54,574 nucleotides of DNA from Chitinispirillales bacterium (GCA_031254455.1 JAIRUI010000123.1:1-54574), one strand, 5' to 3'; shown: positions 8,350 through 16,207, counted from the first letter of the stretch. Numbers and translations are program-made. Notes: generated by a model from the letters alone, not told the origin.

Positions 8350-8531
8350 CGAACGATAATGTGATTTTCCAAATTACTGAAGAAGACGTACAATATGAAG
8401 CAATAGAAAGAATCGGTAGAAAATTGACAGACGATGAAATGTATATTGCTCGCAAAGGTATATCGGGAGGTGTTGGAGATATTACTCTTATTTTGACTTA
8501 TGACACAATTTTTAGCGAAATGATAAAATAA
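8346..8531 (+). CDS. 61-aa small protein of unknown function between REase and Fic
   Basis: The ATG overlaps the REase stop by 4 nt (ATGA), so it is almost certainly translated with it. The sequence is acidic in its first half (FQITEEDVQYEAIERIGRKL), followed by a second helix with DDEMYIARKGI and a tail ending FSEMIK. No transmembrane segment, Cys cluster or clear helix-turn-helix is visible. Similar short ITEEDVQ...ERIGRKLT-type proteins exist as hypothetical ORFs in many genomes. It could be an accessory or controller protein of the R-M system or a Fic partner. Neither is shown by sequence. Confidence 0.6.
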   Translation: MTNDNVIFQITEEDVQYEAIERIGRKLTDDEMYIARKGISGGVGDITLILTYDTIFSEMIK

Positions 8532-8541
8532 GAGTAGAATA

Positions 8542-9273
8542 ATGAACTCTGCAATTCTTGAAAAAATTCTCGCCGAAAAAAGCGCTAAAATGAAGGGCGG
8601 ATTGTATCACAAAACACAGATAAATTTGGCATATAATTCCAACAGAATTGAAGGAAGCAGAATTTCGCAAGAGCAAACGAGGCTTATTTTTGAAACGAAA
8701 ACAATCGGTTTCAAAGAAGAAGACGCACTTTTGGTCGATGATATTATTGAAACGGCGAATCATTTTACAGCGTTTGACAAAATGCTGGAGAATATCGACA
8801 AAATTCTGACAAACGAAATCATCAAAGACTTTCATAAAATCTTAAAAGCGGCGACTTCACAGGCAAATACCGATTGGTTTGTCGTTGGAGACTGGAAAAA
8901 AATACCGAATGAAATCGGAGACATTGAAACGATTTTACCCAAAAACGTTGAAGAAGAAATGAATAAATTAAACGACTGGCACTTAAATTTGCCGCAAATT
9001 TCACTTGAAACCATTGCAGAATATCATTGTAAATTCGAAAAAATTCATCCGTTTCAAGACGGAAACGGTCGGATAGGACGACTTATAATGTTTCGCGAAT
9101 GTTTGAAAACCGGCGTTGTTCCGTTTATTATCGACGAGCGGCATAAGCAATATTATTATCGAGGACTTAAAGAATTTGAAAGCGAGCGCGGGTATTTGAT
9201 TGATACTTGCAAATCGGCTCAGGATACGTATTTTGAGTGGATTAGATATTTTTATCCCGATTTAACGAATTGA
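8542..9273 (+). CDS. Fic-domain protein (AMP-transferase), self-inhibited type
   Basis: A 243-residue Fic protein. The catalytic loop is complete: HPFQDGNGRIGR with the catalytic His at residue 169, the form that transfers AMP from ATP to a target side chain. Near the N-terminus SNRIEG (Ser33, Glu37, Gly38) matches the inhibitory (S/T)xxxE(G/N) motif, whose Glu blocks ATP binding. That makes it a class II, self-inhibited enzyme. It begins 10 nt after the 61-aa gene and ends the chain that starts with gyrB. Some Fic toxins AMPylate GyrB and ParE at the ATP-site tyrosine, so the shared transcript is suggestive, but the target here is not known. Confidence 0.88.
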   Translation: MNSAILEKILAEKSAKMKGGLYHKTQINLAYNSNRIEGSRISQEQTRLIFETKTIGFKEEDALLVDDIIETANHFTAFDKMLENIDKILTNEIIKDFHKILKAATSQANTDWFVVGDWKKIPNEIGDIETILPKNVEEEMNKLNDWHLNLPQISLETIAEYHCKFEKIHPFQDGNGRIGRLIMFRECLKTGVVPFIIDERHKQYYYRGLKEFESERGYLIDTCKSAQDTYFEWIRYFYPDLTN

Positions 9274-9300
9274 ACAATAACAAGAAACAAATACTATATT
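9270..9300 (+). promoter_or_regulatory. putative promoter downstream of fic
   Basis: TTGAAC (9270-9275), a 19-nt spacer and TATATT (9295-9300). The -10 and what follows (TATATTTACTCGAAAAT) closely match the gyrA promoter region at 10670-10686. It would drive the lipoprotein gene at 9443. Confidence 0.4.
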
Positions 9301-9369
9301 TACTCGAAAATTTAGACTATAACCAAATAGAATAGACAGAGAAAAACAGTACCGAATTATTCGAAAAAC

Positions 9370-9398
9370 TTGACTTTTAATACAACAAGTGGTATTTT
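9370..9398 (+). promoter_or_regulatory. second putative promoter for the lipoprotein gene
   Basis: TTGACT (9370-9375), a 17-nt spacer and TATTTT (9393-9398), 44 nt before the ATG at 9443. It was found by eye only. It is nearer the gene than the 9270 promoter. Confidence 0.35.
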
Positions 9399-9442
9399 AT
9401 GCTAGTATATAGCGTGAACACGCTGTAGGAGTAAACCAATTT

Positions 9443-10438
9443 ATGAATAATCTTAAAAGATGTTTTTTGTCGATAACTACGATTTTTATCGGCATTATGT
9501 TGTCGGGCTGCGCCGCTATGACCAATTCGCTGAAAGAAATAGACGCGAACACGGATTGGAAAAAACCGACTTTAACGGCGGATTTGGATGTAAGTCCAAA
9601 CAAAATAGTCGGGAGTGCGAACGGCAAAAAAGATAAGTTGAACGAGATTGGAAAAGTCGCGATGTTAAACGCCTTGGTAAAATATAATTCCGGAAAATTG
9701 GATAAAGATATTGCGGATTTAATGGTCGAGCCGACATATTTTCACGAATACGACGGATTTGGCGGCGTAAAAATAACGGTTATCGGTTATCCTGCAAGAT
9801 ACAAAAATTTCAGGATGATAGAAAAAACGGAAGTTCCTTTGGAAAACTTTGTATCTGTTCCTAAAAATAACGATTATCCGTCACGTTCTATGTCTGAAAC
9901 GTTATCTAAGCAAGAAGAACAAGTGAAATTGCAGAGAGTAAAAGACGATATTGCCACAGAACAAAAGAAAGTGCAGGATAGCGTTTATCAATCGCAAGAA
10001 CAAATACGTCAAGAAGAACACAGCGAATCCAAGACAGTATCGCAAGCGGAAAACAAAATAATTCGGAACAATGTTGCAACAGAACAAACAAGAATTGCAG
10101 AAGATAAGAGCAAGACAGCATGGGCGCAGCGAGTTAAAAATGCAAACGGCGGGGATTTGGCGTTCAGAACAGCCGAAGGTAAAATTATCAAATTTGAAAG
10201 CGGAAAACCGTTTCCTGACGTAAGCGAATCTCAAGAAAAACGAAGTAAAAAAGTAATCTTTGAGAAAGATGACAAAAAGTATATTTGTTATATAAATAAC
10301 AGAAAAGTTTACGTATGGGAAGTGAACGGTAGTGGAGTTATAAAAAACAAGTGGTATAGCACAGACGCTTTTGACCTCGTTAAACCTGAATACGATTATT
10401 TGGGTTATGAGATTTTTGATACTGTAGTAAAGAAGTAG
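9443..10438 (+). CDS. lipoprotein with central coiled coil
   Basis: A 331-residue protein with a clear lipoprotein signal (LSGC, Cys23). Residues about 30-140 form a folded domain (ADLDVSPNKIVGSANG, VGYPARYKNFRM-like strands) typical of small envelope lipoproteins. Residues about 150-225 are a Gln/Glu/Lys-rich coiled coil. The C-terminal part contains a short beta-rich unit (KKYICYINNRKVYVWEVNG). The family and function are unknown. It is likely anchored in the outer membrane with the coil reaching into the periplasm. It stands alone between fic and gyrA with its own promoters. Confidence 0.75.
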   Translation: MNNLKRCFLSITTIFIGIMLSGCAAMTNSLKEIDANTDWKKPTLTADLDVSPNKIVGSANGKKDKLNEIGKVAMLNALVKYNSGKLDKDIADLMVEPTYFHEYDGFGGVKITVIGYPARYKNFRMIEKTEVPLENFVSVPKNNDYPSRSMSETLSKQEEQVKLQRVKDDIATEQKKVQDSVYQSQEQIRQEEHSESKTVSQAENKIIRNNVATEQTRIAEDKSKTAWAQRVKNANGGDLAFRTAEGKIIKFESGKPFPDVSESQEKRSKKVIFEKDDKKYICYINNRKVYVWEVNGSGVIKNKWYSTDAFDLVKPEYDYLGYEIFDTVVKK

Positions 10439-10456
10439 TAAAATATTTTAGAGTGA

Positions 10457-10577
10457 GATTTGACTAATGCCGCCTCAAAACTGGCGGTAAATGGTATATA
10501 CCTGATAATCGGCTGAAGCCAAAGGCGTAAACTAAAAGACATATAAGTATTAGGCGAAGCTGGGGGTTAGACGGTAA
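10457..10577 (+). pseudogene. decayed remnant of the C-terminal secretion module
   Basis: Read in the family frame the DNA gives DLTNAASKLAVNGIYLII, then after a one-base frame change AEAKGVN-stop-KTYKY-stop-AKLGVRR-stop. This aligns with the module at 3-143 (NLTNNAGRNVANGSYLVVV, then EAKG...KTYKYSAKLGVRR). Two in-frame stops and a frameshift show it is no longer coding. Nothing of an upstream protein is recognisable between it and the lipoprotein gene that stops at 10438. Confidence 0.7.
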
Positions 10578-10605
10578 AGAATTAATTATTTGCAGATTTT
10601 ATATT

Positions 10606-10637
10606 AACAGCGGGACGTATAAATACGTCCCGCTGTT
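10606..10637 (+). terminator. strong perfect inverted repeat, probable terminator
   Basis: AACAGCGGGACGTAT (10606-10620) and its exact complement (10623-10637) form a 15-bp stem around AA. Only a weak T-rich tract follows (GTTTCGTTTGCCTTTTT). It sits after the lipoprotein gene and remnant and ahead of the gyrA promoter, so termination is the simplest role. It shares the CGTAT-AA-ATACG core with the terminator at 28726-28754. Confidence 0.6.
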
Positions 10638-10644
10638 GTTTCGT

Positions 10645-10675
10645 TTGCCTTTTTATATGTGGCAAATGGTATATT
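10645..10675 (+). promoter_or_regulatory. putative gyrA promoter
   Basis: TTGCCT (10645-10650), a 19-nt spacer and TATATT (10670-10675), giving a leader of roughly 90 nt to the GTG at 10770. The segment GGCAAATGGTATATTTACC resembles sequence just before gyrB (about 3802-3818), which could allow common control of the two gyrase genes. The rest of 10578-10769 shows nothing else besides the hairpin and the AAAGGAGCG ribosome site. Confidence 0.45.
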
Positions 10676-10769
10676 TACCCGAAAATCAAAGTATAAAATC
10701 GGACTTTTATAGTGGGATTAACGAGCGGCGGCATATCTTATAAGTCCCAAATAAAAAAGGAGCGCATAA

Positions 10770-13439
10770 GTGGACGAAAACGAAGAAAACAAATTTGAAG
10801 AACAAGTAATACAAAATACTTCAGAGGGAATAATCTCTCCGACTTTACTTGAAGAAGAAATGAAACGTTCAATGCTGGATTACGCAATGAGCGTAATTAC
10901 GGCAAGGGCGTTGCCGGATGCGCGAGACGGACTAAAACCTGTGCACAGACGAATTTTGTACAGTATGCACGAAAACGGCTGGACGGCGTCCCTCAAAGAC
11001 CACATAAAATGCGCAAAAGTCGTAGGCGCGGTAATGGGAGACTACCATCCGCACGGCGACAGTTCGATTTATGAAGCGCTTGTACGTATGTCGCAGCCGT
11101 GGTCGCTTCGATACTGCGCGATTGACTTTCACGGCGGTAACGGTTCAATCGACGGCGACAAACCTGCGGCGTATCGTTATACGGAATGTAAATTGGATAA
11201 AATGGCGGACGAAATGCTTATCGATATTAACAAAAACGTTGTCGATATGGCGAAAAATTTCTCAGAAGATAAAGACGAACCGATAGTTTTACCTTCCAGA
11301 ATCCCGTTTTTACTTGTAAACGGTTCTTCCGGAATTGCGGTTGGAATGGCTACGAATATGGCGCCGCATAACTTGCGGGAAGTGGTTTTGGGAATTAAAG
11401 CGGTGTTGGAAAATTCGGAAATTGAAATTGACGATTTGATAAAATACATTCCCGCGCCTGATTTTCCTACGGGCGGACTCATTTACGGAAGAAGCGGAGC
11501 GATTGAGGCGTATAAAACCGGACGCGGAAAAATAATTATGCGCGCCAAAGCCGAAATTGTCGGTACGGATGCAAGCGGACAGGGCGGTAAAATTATTATT
11601 ACCGAAATTCCGTATATGTTGAGCAAAGAAAATCTCGTAAAAAAAATGGAAGAATTAGCCTCCGACAAAGAAAACGGAATTTCCGGGATTATGGATATTG
11701 AAGACGAATCTTCGGACATTGACGACAGTGACAGCGGCAAGAAAAAAGGCGCTCAAAGCAAAATAGGAATAAGAATCATCGTTCATGTAAAAAGAGACGA
11801 TTACGCAGAAGTCGTGCTTAATCAGCTGTATAAGATGTCGCCGCTGCAATCGTCTTTCGGAATATTAAATTTAGCGCTTGTAAGAGGACGTCCTCATTTG
11901 CTTAATCTCAAGCAATTGATTGAGCATTACATAGACCATCGACTTGAGGTGATTACCCGTAAAACTCAGTTTGATTTGAATAAGGCGAAAAATCGCAGCC
12001 ACATTGTCGACGGGTTAATAGTCGCCGCAGACAATACCGACGAAGTTATTAAAATAATTCGTTCAAGCGAAGACGAGGCGAATGCGCGTATAACTTTACA
12101 GGAACGTTTCAATCTTGACGAAATTCAGTCTAAAGCGATTACAGATATGCGTTTAGGGCTTTTAACTCGTATGAACCGTTTAGAATTGGAAAACGAGAAG
12201 AAAGATTTACTGCTAAAAATTGCCGATTTTATTGATATTTTGGATAAACGCGAAAGAAAAGTCGCTATTATCAACGAGGATTTGGACGATATTTTGAAAA
12301 AATACGGCGATGACAGAAGGTCGCAAATTGTCGATGCGGCGGGTGATATTGACATTGAAGACATGATTCCCAACGAAGATATGGTAATAACTATGACACA
12401 CGCCGGCTACATTAAACGTACGGCGGCGGACACATACAAAACGCAAGGGCGAGGCGGCCGCGGACTAAAAGGAATGGCTTCAAAAGATTCGGATTTCATA
12501 GAAACGCTTTTTGTCGCGTCTGCACACAGCACAATTTTGTTTTTCACCGACAAAGGACGCTGTTACGGAATTAAGGTCTGGGAATTACCCGAAGGCGACA
12601 GAACCTCGAAAGGTCGTCCGATTGTGAATGTAATCGAGGTATTGCAGACAAACGGAGAAAAGGTTGCGTCTTTCGTCGTGGTGAAAGATTATGACAACGC
12701 ACAAAACCAATCAATAGTTCAAGTGACTCAAAGAGGAATTATAAATCGTCAGCCGCTTGAAAATTATCAAAATTTGCGTAAAAACGGACTGAATTCTATA
12801 AAATTGGACGAAAAAGAAGAATTGGTCGCGGCGGTTCTATGTGAGAAAGACGATAATGTCGTTATCGCTTCGTCAGGTGGAAATGCGGTTCGTTTCCCTA
12901 TCGAAAAGGCGAGAATTACCGGACGAAACACGCACGGTGTACGTGGAATCCGTTTGAAAGACGGCGACAAGGTTATAGGAATGATTACGGCGAAATCCGA
13001 CGACGACAAAATTCTTACGGTTACCGAAAACGGTTTTGGAAAACGCACGAAATTAGGCGAATACAGAATTACCAATCGAGGCGGTAAAGGAATTATTAAC
13101 ATAAAAACGAGCGAACGTAACGGGAAAGTCATCAATATCATGAACCCAAACGAAGACGATGATTTGCTGATAATTACTAAAAACGGAATAATAATCCGCG
13201 TCTGCGTTGCAAAAATCAATGTTATCGGGCGAGCGACGCAAGGCGTAAAACTTATGAATTTAGACACCGGCGACAAGGTTATAGACGTCAGCGATTGCGG
13301 CAAAAGCGACGACGACGGCGGCGATATTGAAAAGTCGGAATTACCGCAGACAAATCCCGAAGACTTGCTTGAAGAAGAAATTATCGACGAAGACGACGAT
13401 GTCAAAGAAGAAGCGGACGACGGCGAAAGCGATGAATAA
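10770..13439 (+). CDS. gyrA: DNA gyrase subunit A
   Basis: An 889-residue breakage-reunion subunit of gyrase. The active-site tyrosine is Tyr137 (AAYRYTE; E. coli Tyr122). The quinolone region reads HPHGDSSIYEA, with Ser98 and Glu102 at E. coli positions 83 and 87, so no classical resistance change is seen. The GyrA box is QGRGGRG, from Gln559, in the first blade of the C-terminal DNA-wrapping beta-pinwheel, which separates GyrA from ParC. The tail is very acidic. The start is GTG, with AAAGGAG spaced seven bases before it. An insertion with DDSDSGKKKG lies at about residue 315. The stop overlaps the next gene's start by 8 nt. Confidence 0.95.
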   Translation: MDENEENKFEEQVIQNTSEGIISPTLLEEEMKRSMLDYAMSVITARALPDARDGLKPVHRRILYSMHENGWTASLKDHIKCAKVVGAVMGDYHPHGDSSIYEALVRMSQPWSLRYCAIDFHGGNGSIDGDKPAAYRYTECKLDKMADEMLIDINKNVVDMAKNFSEDKDEPIVLPSRIPFLLVNGSSGIAVGMATNMAPHNLREVVLGIKAVLENSEIEIDDLIKYIPAPDFPTGGLIYGRSGAIEAYKTGRGKIIMRAKAEIVGTDASGQGGKIIITEIPYMLSKENLVKKMEELASDKENGISGIMDIEDESSDIDDSDSGKKKGAQSKIGIRIIVHVKRDDYAEVVLNQLYKMSPLQSSFGILNLALVRGRPHLLNLKQLIEHYIDHRLEVITRKTQFDLNKAKNRSHIVDGLIVAADNTDEVIKIIRSSEDEANARITLQERFNLDEIQSKAITDMRLGLLTRMNRLELENEKKDLLLKIADFIDILDKRERKVAIINEDLDDILKKYGDDRRSQIVDAAGDIDIEDMIPNEDMVITMTHAGYIKRTAADTYKTQGRGGRGLKGMASKDSDFIETLFVASAHSTILFFTDKGRCYGIKVWELPEGDRTSKGRPIVNVIEVLQTNGEKVASFVVVKDYDNAQNQSIVQVTQRGIINRQPLENYQNLRKNGLNSIKLDEKEELVAAVLCEKDDNVVIASSGGNAVRFPIEKARITGRNTHGVRGIRLKDGDKVIGMITAKSDDDKILTVTENGFGKRTKLGEYRITNRGGKGIINIKTSERNGKVINIMNPNEDDDLLIITKNGIIIRVCVAKINVIGRATQGVKLMNLDTGDKVIDVSDCGKSDDDGGDIEKSELPQTNPEDLLEEEIIDEDDDVKEEADDGESDE

Positions 13440-14925
13440 ACTCTACTATGGCGATAATCTTGACGTTTTGCGAAAGTATATCGCAGACGAGTCGATTGAT
13501 TTATGCTATATAGACCCGCCGTTTAATTCAAACCGCGACTACAATCAGATTTATGCGACCGCAAGCAATGAAGACAAGGCGCAGTCACAAGCGTTTGTTG
13601 ACACTTGGGAATGGGATAAATCGGCGATTGACGGACTTAACGAGATTCTTGAAAACGAAGAAAAAAGATTCAATATTGAGTTGGTAAAGTTTATCGACAA
13701 CATCAAAAACATTGTCTGTAAAGGAAGCTTGCTTGCGTATCTGATTAGTTTGGCGCTGCGTGTTACGGAAATTCACAGAGCGCTGAAAAAAACGGGAAGT
13801 TTTTATTTCCATTGCGACCCTACGGCAAGTCATTATATAAAACTGCTTTTAGACAATATTTTTGTTCCGAAAGGCGGAAATATGAGGAACGAAATAATTT
13901 GGCACTATACGGGAAATTCTGTGCCGAAATATTGTTTGCCGAGAAAACACGATGTAATATTCTCTTATTGCAAGGGAGATGTGAGCAAATTTTATCCGCA
14001 AAATATTCTTATTCCTTATTCTGAAAAAACCGAGAAGCGGTATAATCATATTGACGATGAAGGAAGACGATATAAAGTTTCAGCTTTACGAAAAGGGATA
14101 CAAGAAATTGTCTATATGAAAACAGGAAAATATTCTGATGATGTTTGGGATATTCCTGTTGCACGCGGTAAAGAAGCATTAGGTTATCCTACGCAAAAGC
14201 CGGAAGCGTTATTAGAACGCATAATCAAGGCGAGTTCAAACGAAACCGACAACATTCTTGACGCATACTGCGGATGCGGAACAACTGTCGCTGTTTGCGA
14301 ACGCTTAAATAGAAAATGGGTCGGAATAGACATTACTTACCAAAGTATTTCGCTTATAATAAAACGCCTTGAAGATACTTACGGAGAAAAAGTTTCTCAA
14401 AATTTTGAACTAAACGGCATTCCGCGCGATATTGAATCAGCGACGGCTTTAGCGTTAAAAAAGGACGACAGAGTTCGTAAAGAGTTTGAAAAATGGGTTA
14501 TTTTGACATATACAAACAATTACGCTTACATTAACGAGAAAAAAGGAAGCGATAAAGGAATTGACGGGCGAATGTTTATGGCTGTTTCTTCCGACAAGTC
14601 GAAAGAAGTCCTGTTTTCGGTAAAATCCGGGAAAGTTTCGGTAAAAGACATCCGAGATTTTCGTGGAGTTCTCGAAAGAGAAGAAAACGCAGTAATCGGA
14701 ATTTTCATAACACTGAACAATCCGACAAAAGATATGATAAACGAAGCTAAAGAGGCGGGTGTCTATGTAAATTCTTCCAACAATCAGCCTTTTGACAGAA
14801 TTAAAATTATTACTACCGAACAAATAATTAACGGCGAACGTTTGTATTTACCGCTTCCCAAACGCGATGTGGTAAGGCAGGCGGAAAGCAACGATAAATC
14901 TGAAAAAATTGATATTGATTTTTAA
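13432..14925 (+). CDS. DNA methyltransferase fused to an Mrr-like nuclease domain
   Basis: A 497-residue protein. The N-terminal two-thirds is a beta-class DNA methyltransferase: motif IV DPPF (Asp28-Phe31) near the start and motif I DAYCGCGTT from Asp277. The DPPF form suits N6-adenine or N4-cytosine methylation. After about residue 340 comes a PD-(D/E)xK/Mrr-like domain: GIDGR (Asp378), then LFSVKSGK (Lys398), then KDIRDFRGVLERE and GIFITL. Ser396 occupies the usual acidic position, as in the REase at 7591. ATG 13432 lies inside the gyrA stop region (8-nt overlap). Such fusions are widespread but little characterised. It may be a one-chain restriction-modification enzyme or a methyltransferase with a regulatory nuclease. 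Confidence 0.82.
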   Translation: MNKLYYGDNLDVLRKYIADESIDLCYIDPPFNSNRDYNQIYATASNEDKAQSQAFVDTWEWDKSAIDGLNEILENEEKRFNIELVKFIDNIKNIVCKGSLLAYLISLALRVTEIHRALKKTGSFYFHCDPTASHYIKLLLDNIFVPKGGNMRNEIIWHYTGNSVPKYCLPRKHDVIFSYCKGDVSKFYPQNILIPYSEKTEKRYNHIDDEGRRYKVSALRKGIQEIVYMKTGKYSDDVWDIPVARGKEALGYPTQKPEALLERIIKASSNETDNILDAYCGCGTTVAVCERLNRKWVGIDITYQSISLIIKRLEDTYGEKVSQNFELNGIPRDIESATALALKKDDRVRKEFEKWVILTYTNNYAYINEKKGSDKGIDGRMFMAVSSDKSKEVLFSVKSGKVSVKDIRDFRGVLEREENAVIGIFITLNNPTKDMINEAKEAGVYVNSSNNQPFDRIKIITTEQIINGERLYLPLPKRDVVRQAESNDKSEKIDIDF

Positions 14926-14939
14926 CTTTGGAGGATAAT

Positions 14940-15608
14940 ATGGTAAACCAAATTCCGCAAAATGCATCAAACGAAACTTGGCGGATGTTTAGAGTGATTT
15001 CCGAATTTGTAGAAGGAATTGAAACTCTGTCGAATATTGGACCATGCGTGTCGATATTCGGCTCGGCAAGGACGGAACCCGACGATAAGTATTTCAAAAT
15101 GACGGTGGAAATGGGTAAATTGTGTGCGGAAAACGGATTTGGCGTAATCACGGGCGGCGGCCCCGGAATTATGGAAGCGGCGCACGTCGGCGCTATAGAA
15201 GCAAACGGGAAAGCAATAGGGCTAAATATCAAACTTCCGATGGAACAGCATCCGAACAAATACCAAAATGTGAAATTGGATTTCCACTACTTTTTTGTTC
15301 GCAAAGTAATGTTTTTGCGTTGGAGTTCGGCGGTCATCATTTGTCCGGGAGGTTTCGGCACTTTAGACGAAATGTTTGAGGCGTTGACACTTATACAAAC
15401 AAACAAAACTCAGGAAATTCCGTTAGTTTTGCTCGGAAAGGATTTTTGGAGCGGAATGGTTGATTGGATCGAGAAAAAAATGCTTATGAACAATCAGTAC
15501 ATTTCACCTGAAGATACGAAACTATTTCATATTACCGACGATCCGAAAGAGGCGATGGCGATAATTAATGAGTCGAGTAAAAAACGGAAACTTGCAACAA
15601 ATTTTTGA
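14940..15608 (+). CDS. LOG-family Rossmann-fold protein (TIGR00730-type)
   Basis: A 222-residue protein of the LOG/lysine-decarboxylase-like family. It has CVSIFGSART near the N-terminus, then GGGPGIMEAAHVGA and PGGFGTLDE, the two motifs that form the nucleotide 5'-phosphate site. Family members with PGGxGTxxE are phosphoribohydrolases that release cytokinin-type or purine bases from nucleotides, or related nucleotide-processing enzymes. The substrate here is uncertain. I chose ATG 14940, with GGAGG five bases before it, over an in-frame TTG at 14928. It follows the methyltransferase-nuclease gene by 14 nt, so it may be the third gene of the gyrA operon. Confidence 0.85.
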   Translation: MVNQIPQNASNETWRMFRVISEFVEGIETLSNIGPCVSIFGSARTEPDDKYFKMTVEMGKLCAENGFGVITGGGPGIMEAAHVGAIEANGKAIGLNIKLPMEQHPNKYQNVKLDFHYFFVRKVMFLRWSSAVIICPGGFGTLDEMFEALTLIQTNKTQEIPLVLLGKDFWSGMVDWIEKKMLMNNQYISPEDTKLFHITDDPKEAMAIINESSKKRKLATNF

Positions 15609-15617
15609 TTGTAAATC

Positions 15618-15845
15618 ATGGATTTATACGATTCAAAACCTCAAAAAGACAGTGATTCGCAGGATAGTGAAAATTCTGCAAAACCTTTCTTGGGCGTGCA
15701 TTTTGAATGCTGCGACGTGTATGTAAGACTTTATCGCCCTCCCGACAGACCGTTTTATCAGGGGCGTTGTCCGAAATGTTCAAAGCCTGTTTTTATTCCG
15801 GTAGGGAAAGGCGGAATTTCGGCGCGATTTTTCAGCGTTAAATAA
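15618..15845 (+). CDS. small zinc-ribbon-like conserved protein
   Basis: A 75-residue protein. After a polar, disordered N-terminus (DSKPQKDSDSQD) comes a compact conserved core, GVHFECCDVYVRLYRP, then YQGRCPKCSKPVFIPVG and GGISARFF. The Cys-Cys pair and the C-x-x-C pair are arranged like a small zinc ribbon. Very similar short proteins with a GVHFxCC...GRCPxC...G-SxRFF pattern occur as hypothetical proteins in other bacteria. It starts 9 nt after the LOG gene without a good ribosome site, so it may be translated by coupling. The function is unknown. Confidence 0.7.
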   Translation: MDLYDSKPQKDSDSQDSENSAKPFLGVHFECCDVYVRLYRPPDRPFYQGRCPKCSKPVFIPVGKGGISARFFSVK

Positions 15846-15850
15846 AAAAC

Positions 15851-15880
15851 TTGCTTTCACATACGGCGATTTCGTATATT
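15851..15880 (+). promoter_or_regulatory. putative promoter for the 56-aa membrane protein
   Basis: TTGCTT (15851-15856), an 18-nt spacer and TATATT (15875-15880), 25 nt before the ATG at 15906. This matches the promoter form seen elsewhere in the window. Confidence 0.45.
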
Positions 15881-15905
15881 AACACGGGTTAAAGGGGAGA
15901 AAAGT

Positions 15906-16076
15906 ATGAATTCGGTACATATAGTTCAGATTTTTTGGGTGTTGATTTTTTTCTTTTCTTTAATTATTTTATTTTTCGTATGGGCGAAATCGATGGTTAT
16001 AATGCGTTTATTCGCGAAAGTCCATGACCTTTTGAGTAAAATGGATACGCTTTACGATGAGGAACCGCAAAAATAA
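15906..16076 (+). CDS. 56-aa single-span membrane protein
   Basis: A short frame (ATG 15906, TAA 16074-16076). It has a strong AAAGGGGAGA ribosome site and a promoter right upstream. The sequence has a long hydrophobic helix (VQIFWVLIFFFSLIILFFVW), then a basic and amphipathic part (AKSMVIMRLFAKVHDLLSKMD) and an acidic end (DEEPQK). This fits an inner-membrane protein with its C-terminus in the cytoplasm. The family is not recognised. The next gene also encodes a single-span protein. Confidence 0.6.
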   Translation: MNSVHIVQIFWVLIFFFSLIILFFVWAKSMVIMRLFAKVHDLLSKMDTLYDEEPQK

Positions 16077-16207
16077 AATCGTGTTCTTTGAAAATTTTAT
16101 GTGTTTTAGAACTTGCTTTTGTCAAAAGATGTTAAGACGAAACGCTTTGCATGTACAATTTACCTTTGAAACATCAAAAAATTGAAAAAAATTACTTTGG
16201 AGTAAAA

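Noticed and set aside
12767..13405. 212-codon minus-strand frame inside gyrA
   Set aside because: Ser/Ile/Pro-rich shadow of the acidic gyrA C-terminus, with no ribosome site.
13432..14925. Type III restriction Mod subunit
   Set aside because: No Res helicase gene follows. The C-terminal part is a nuclease-like domain rather than the type III Mod tail.
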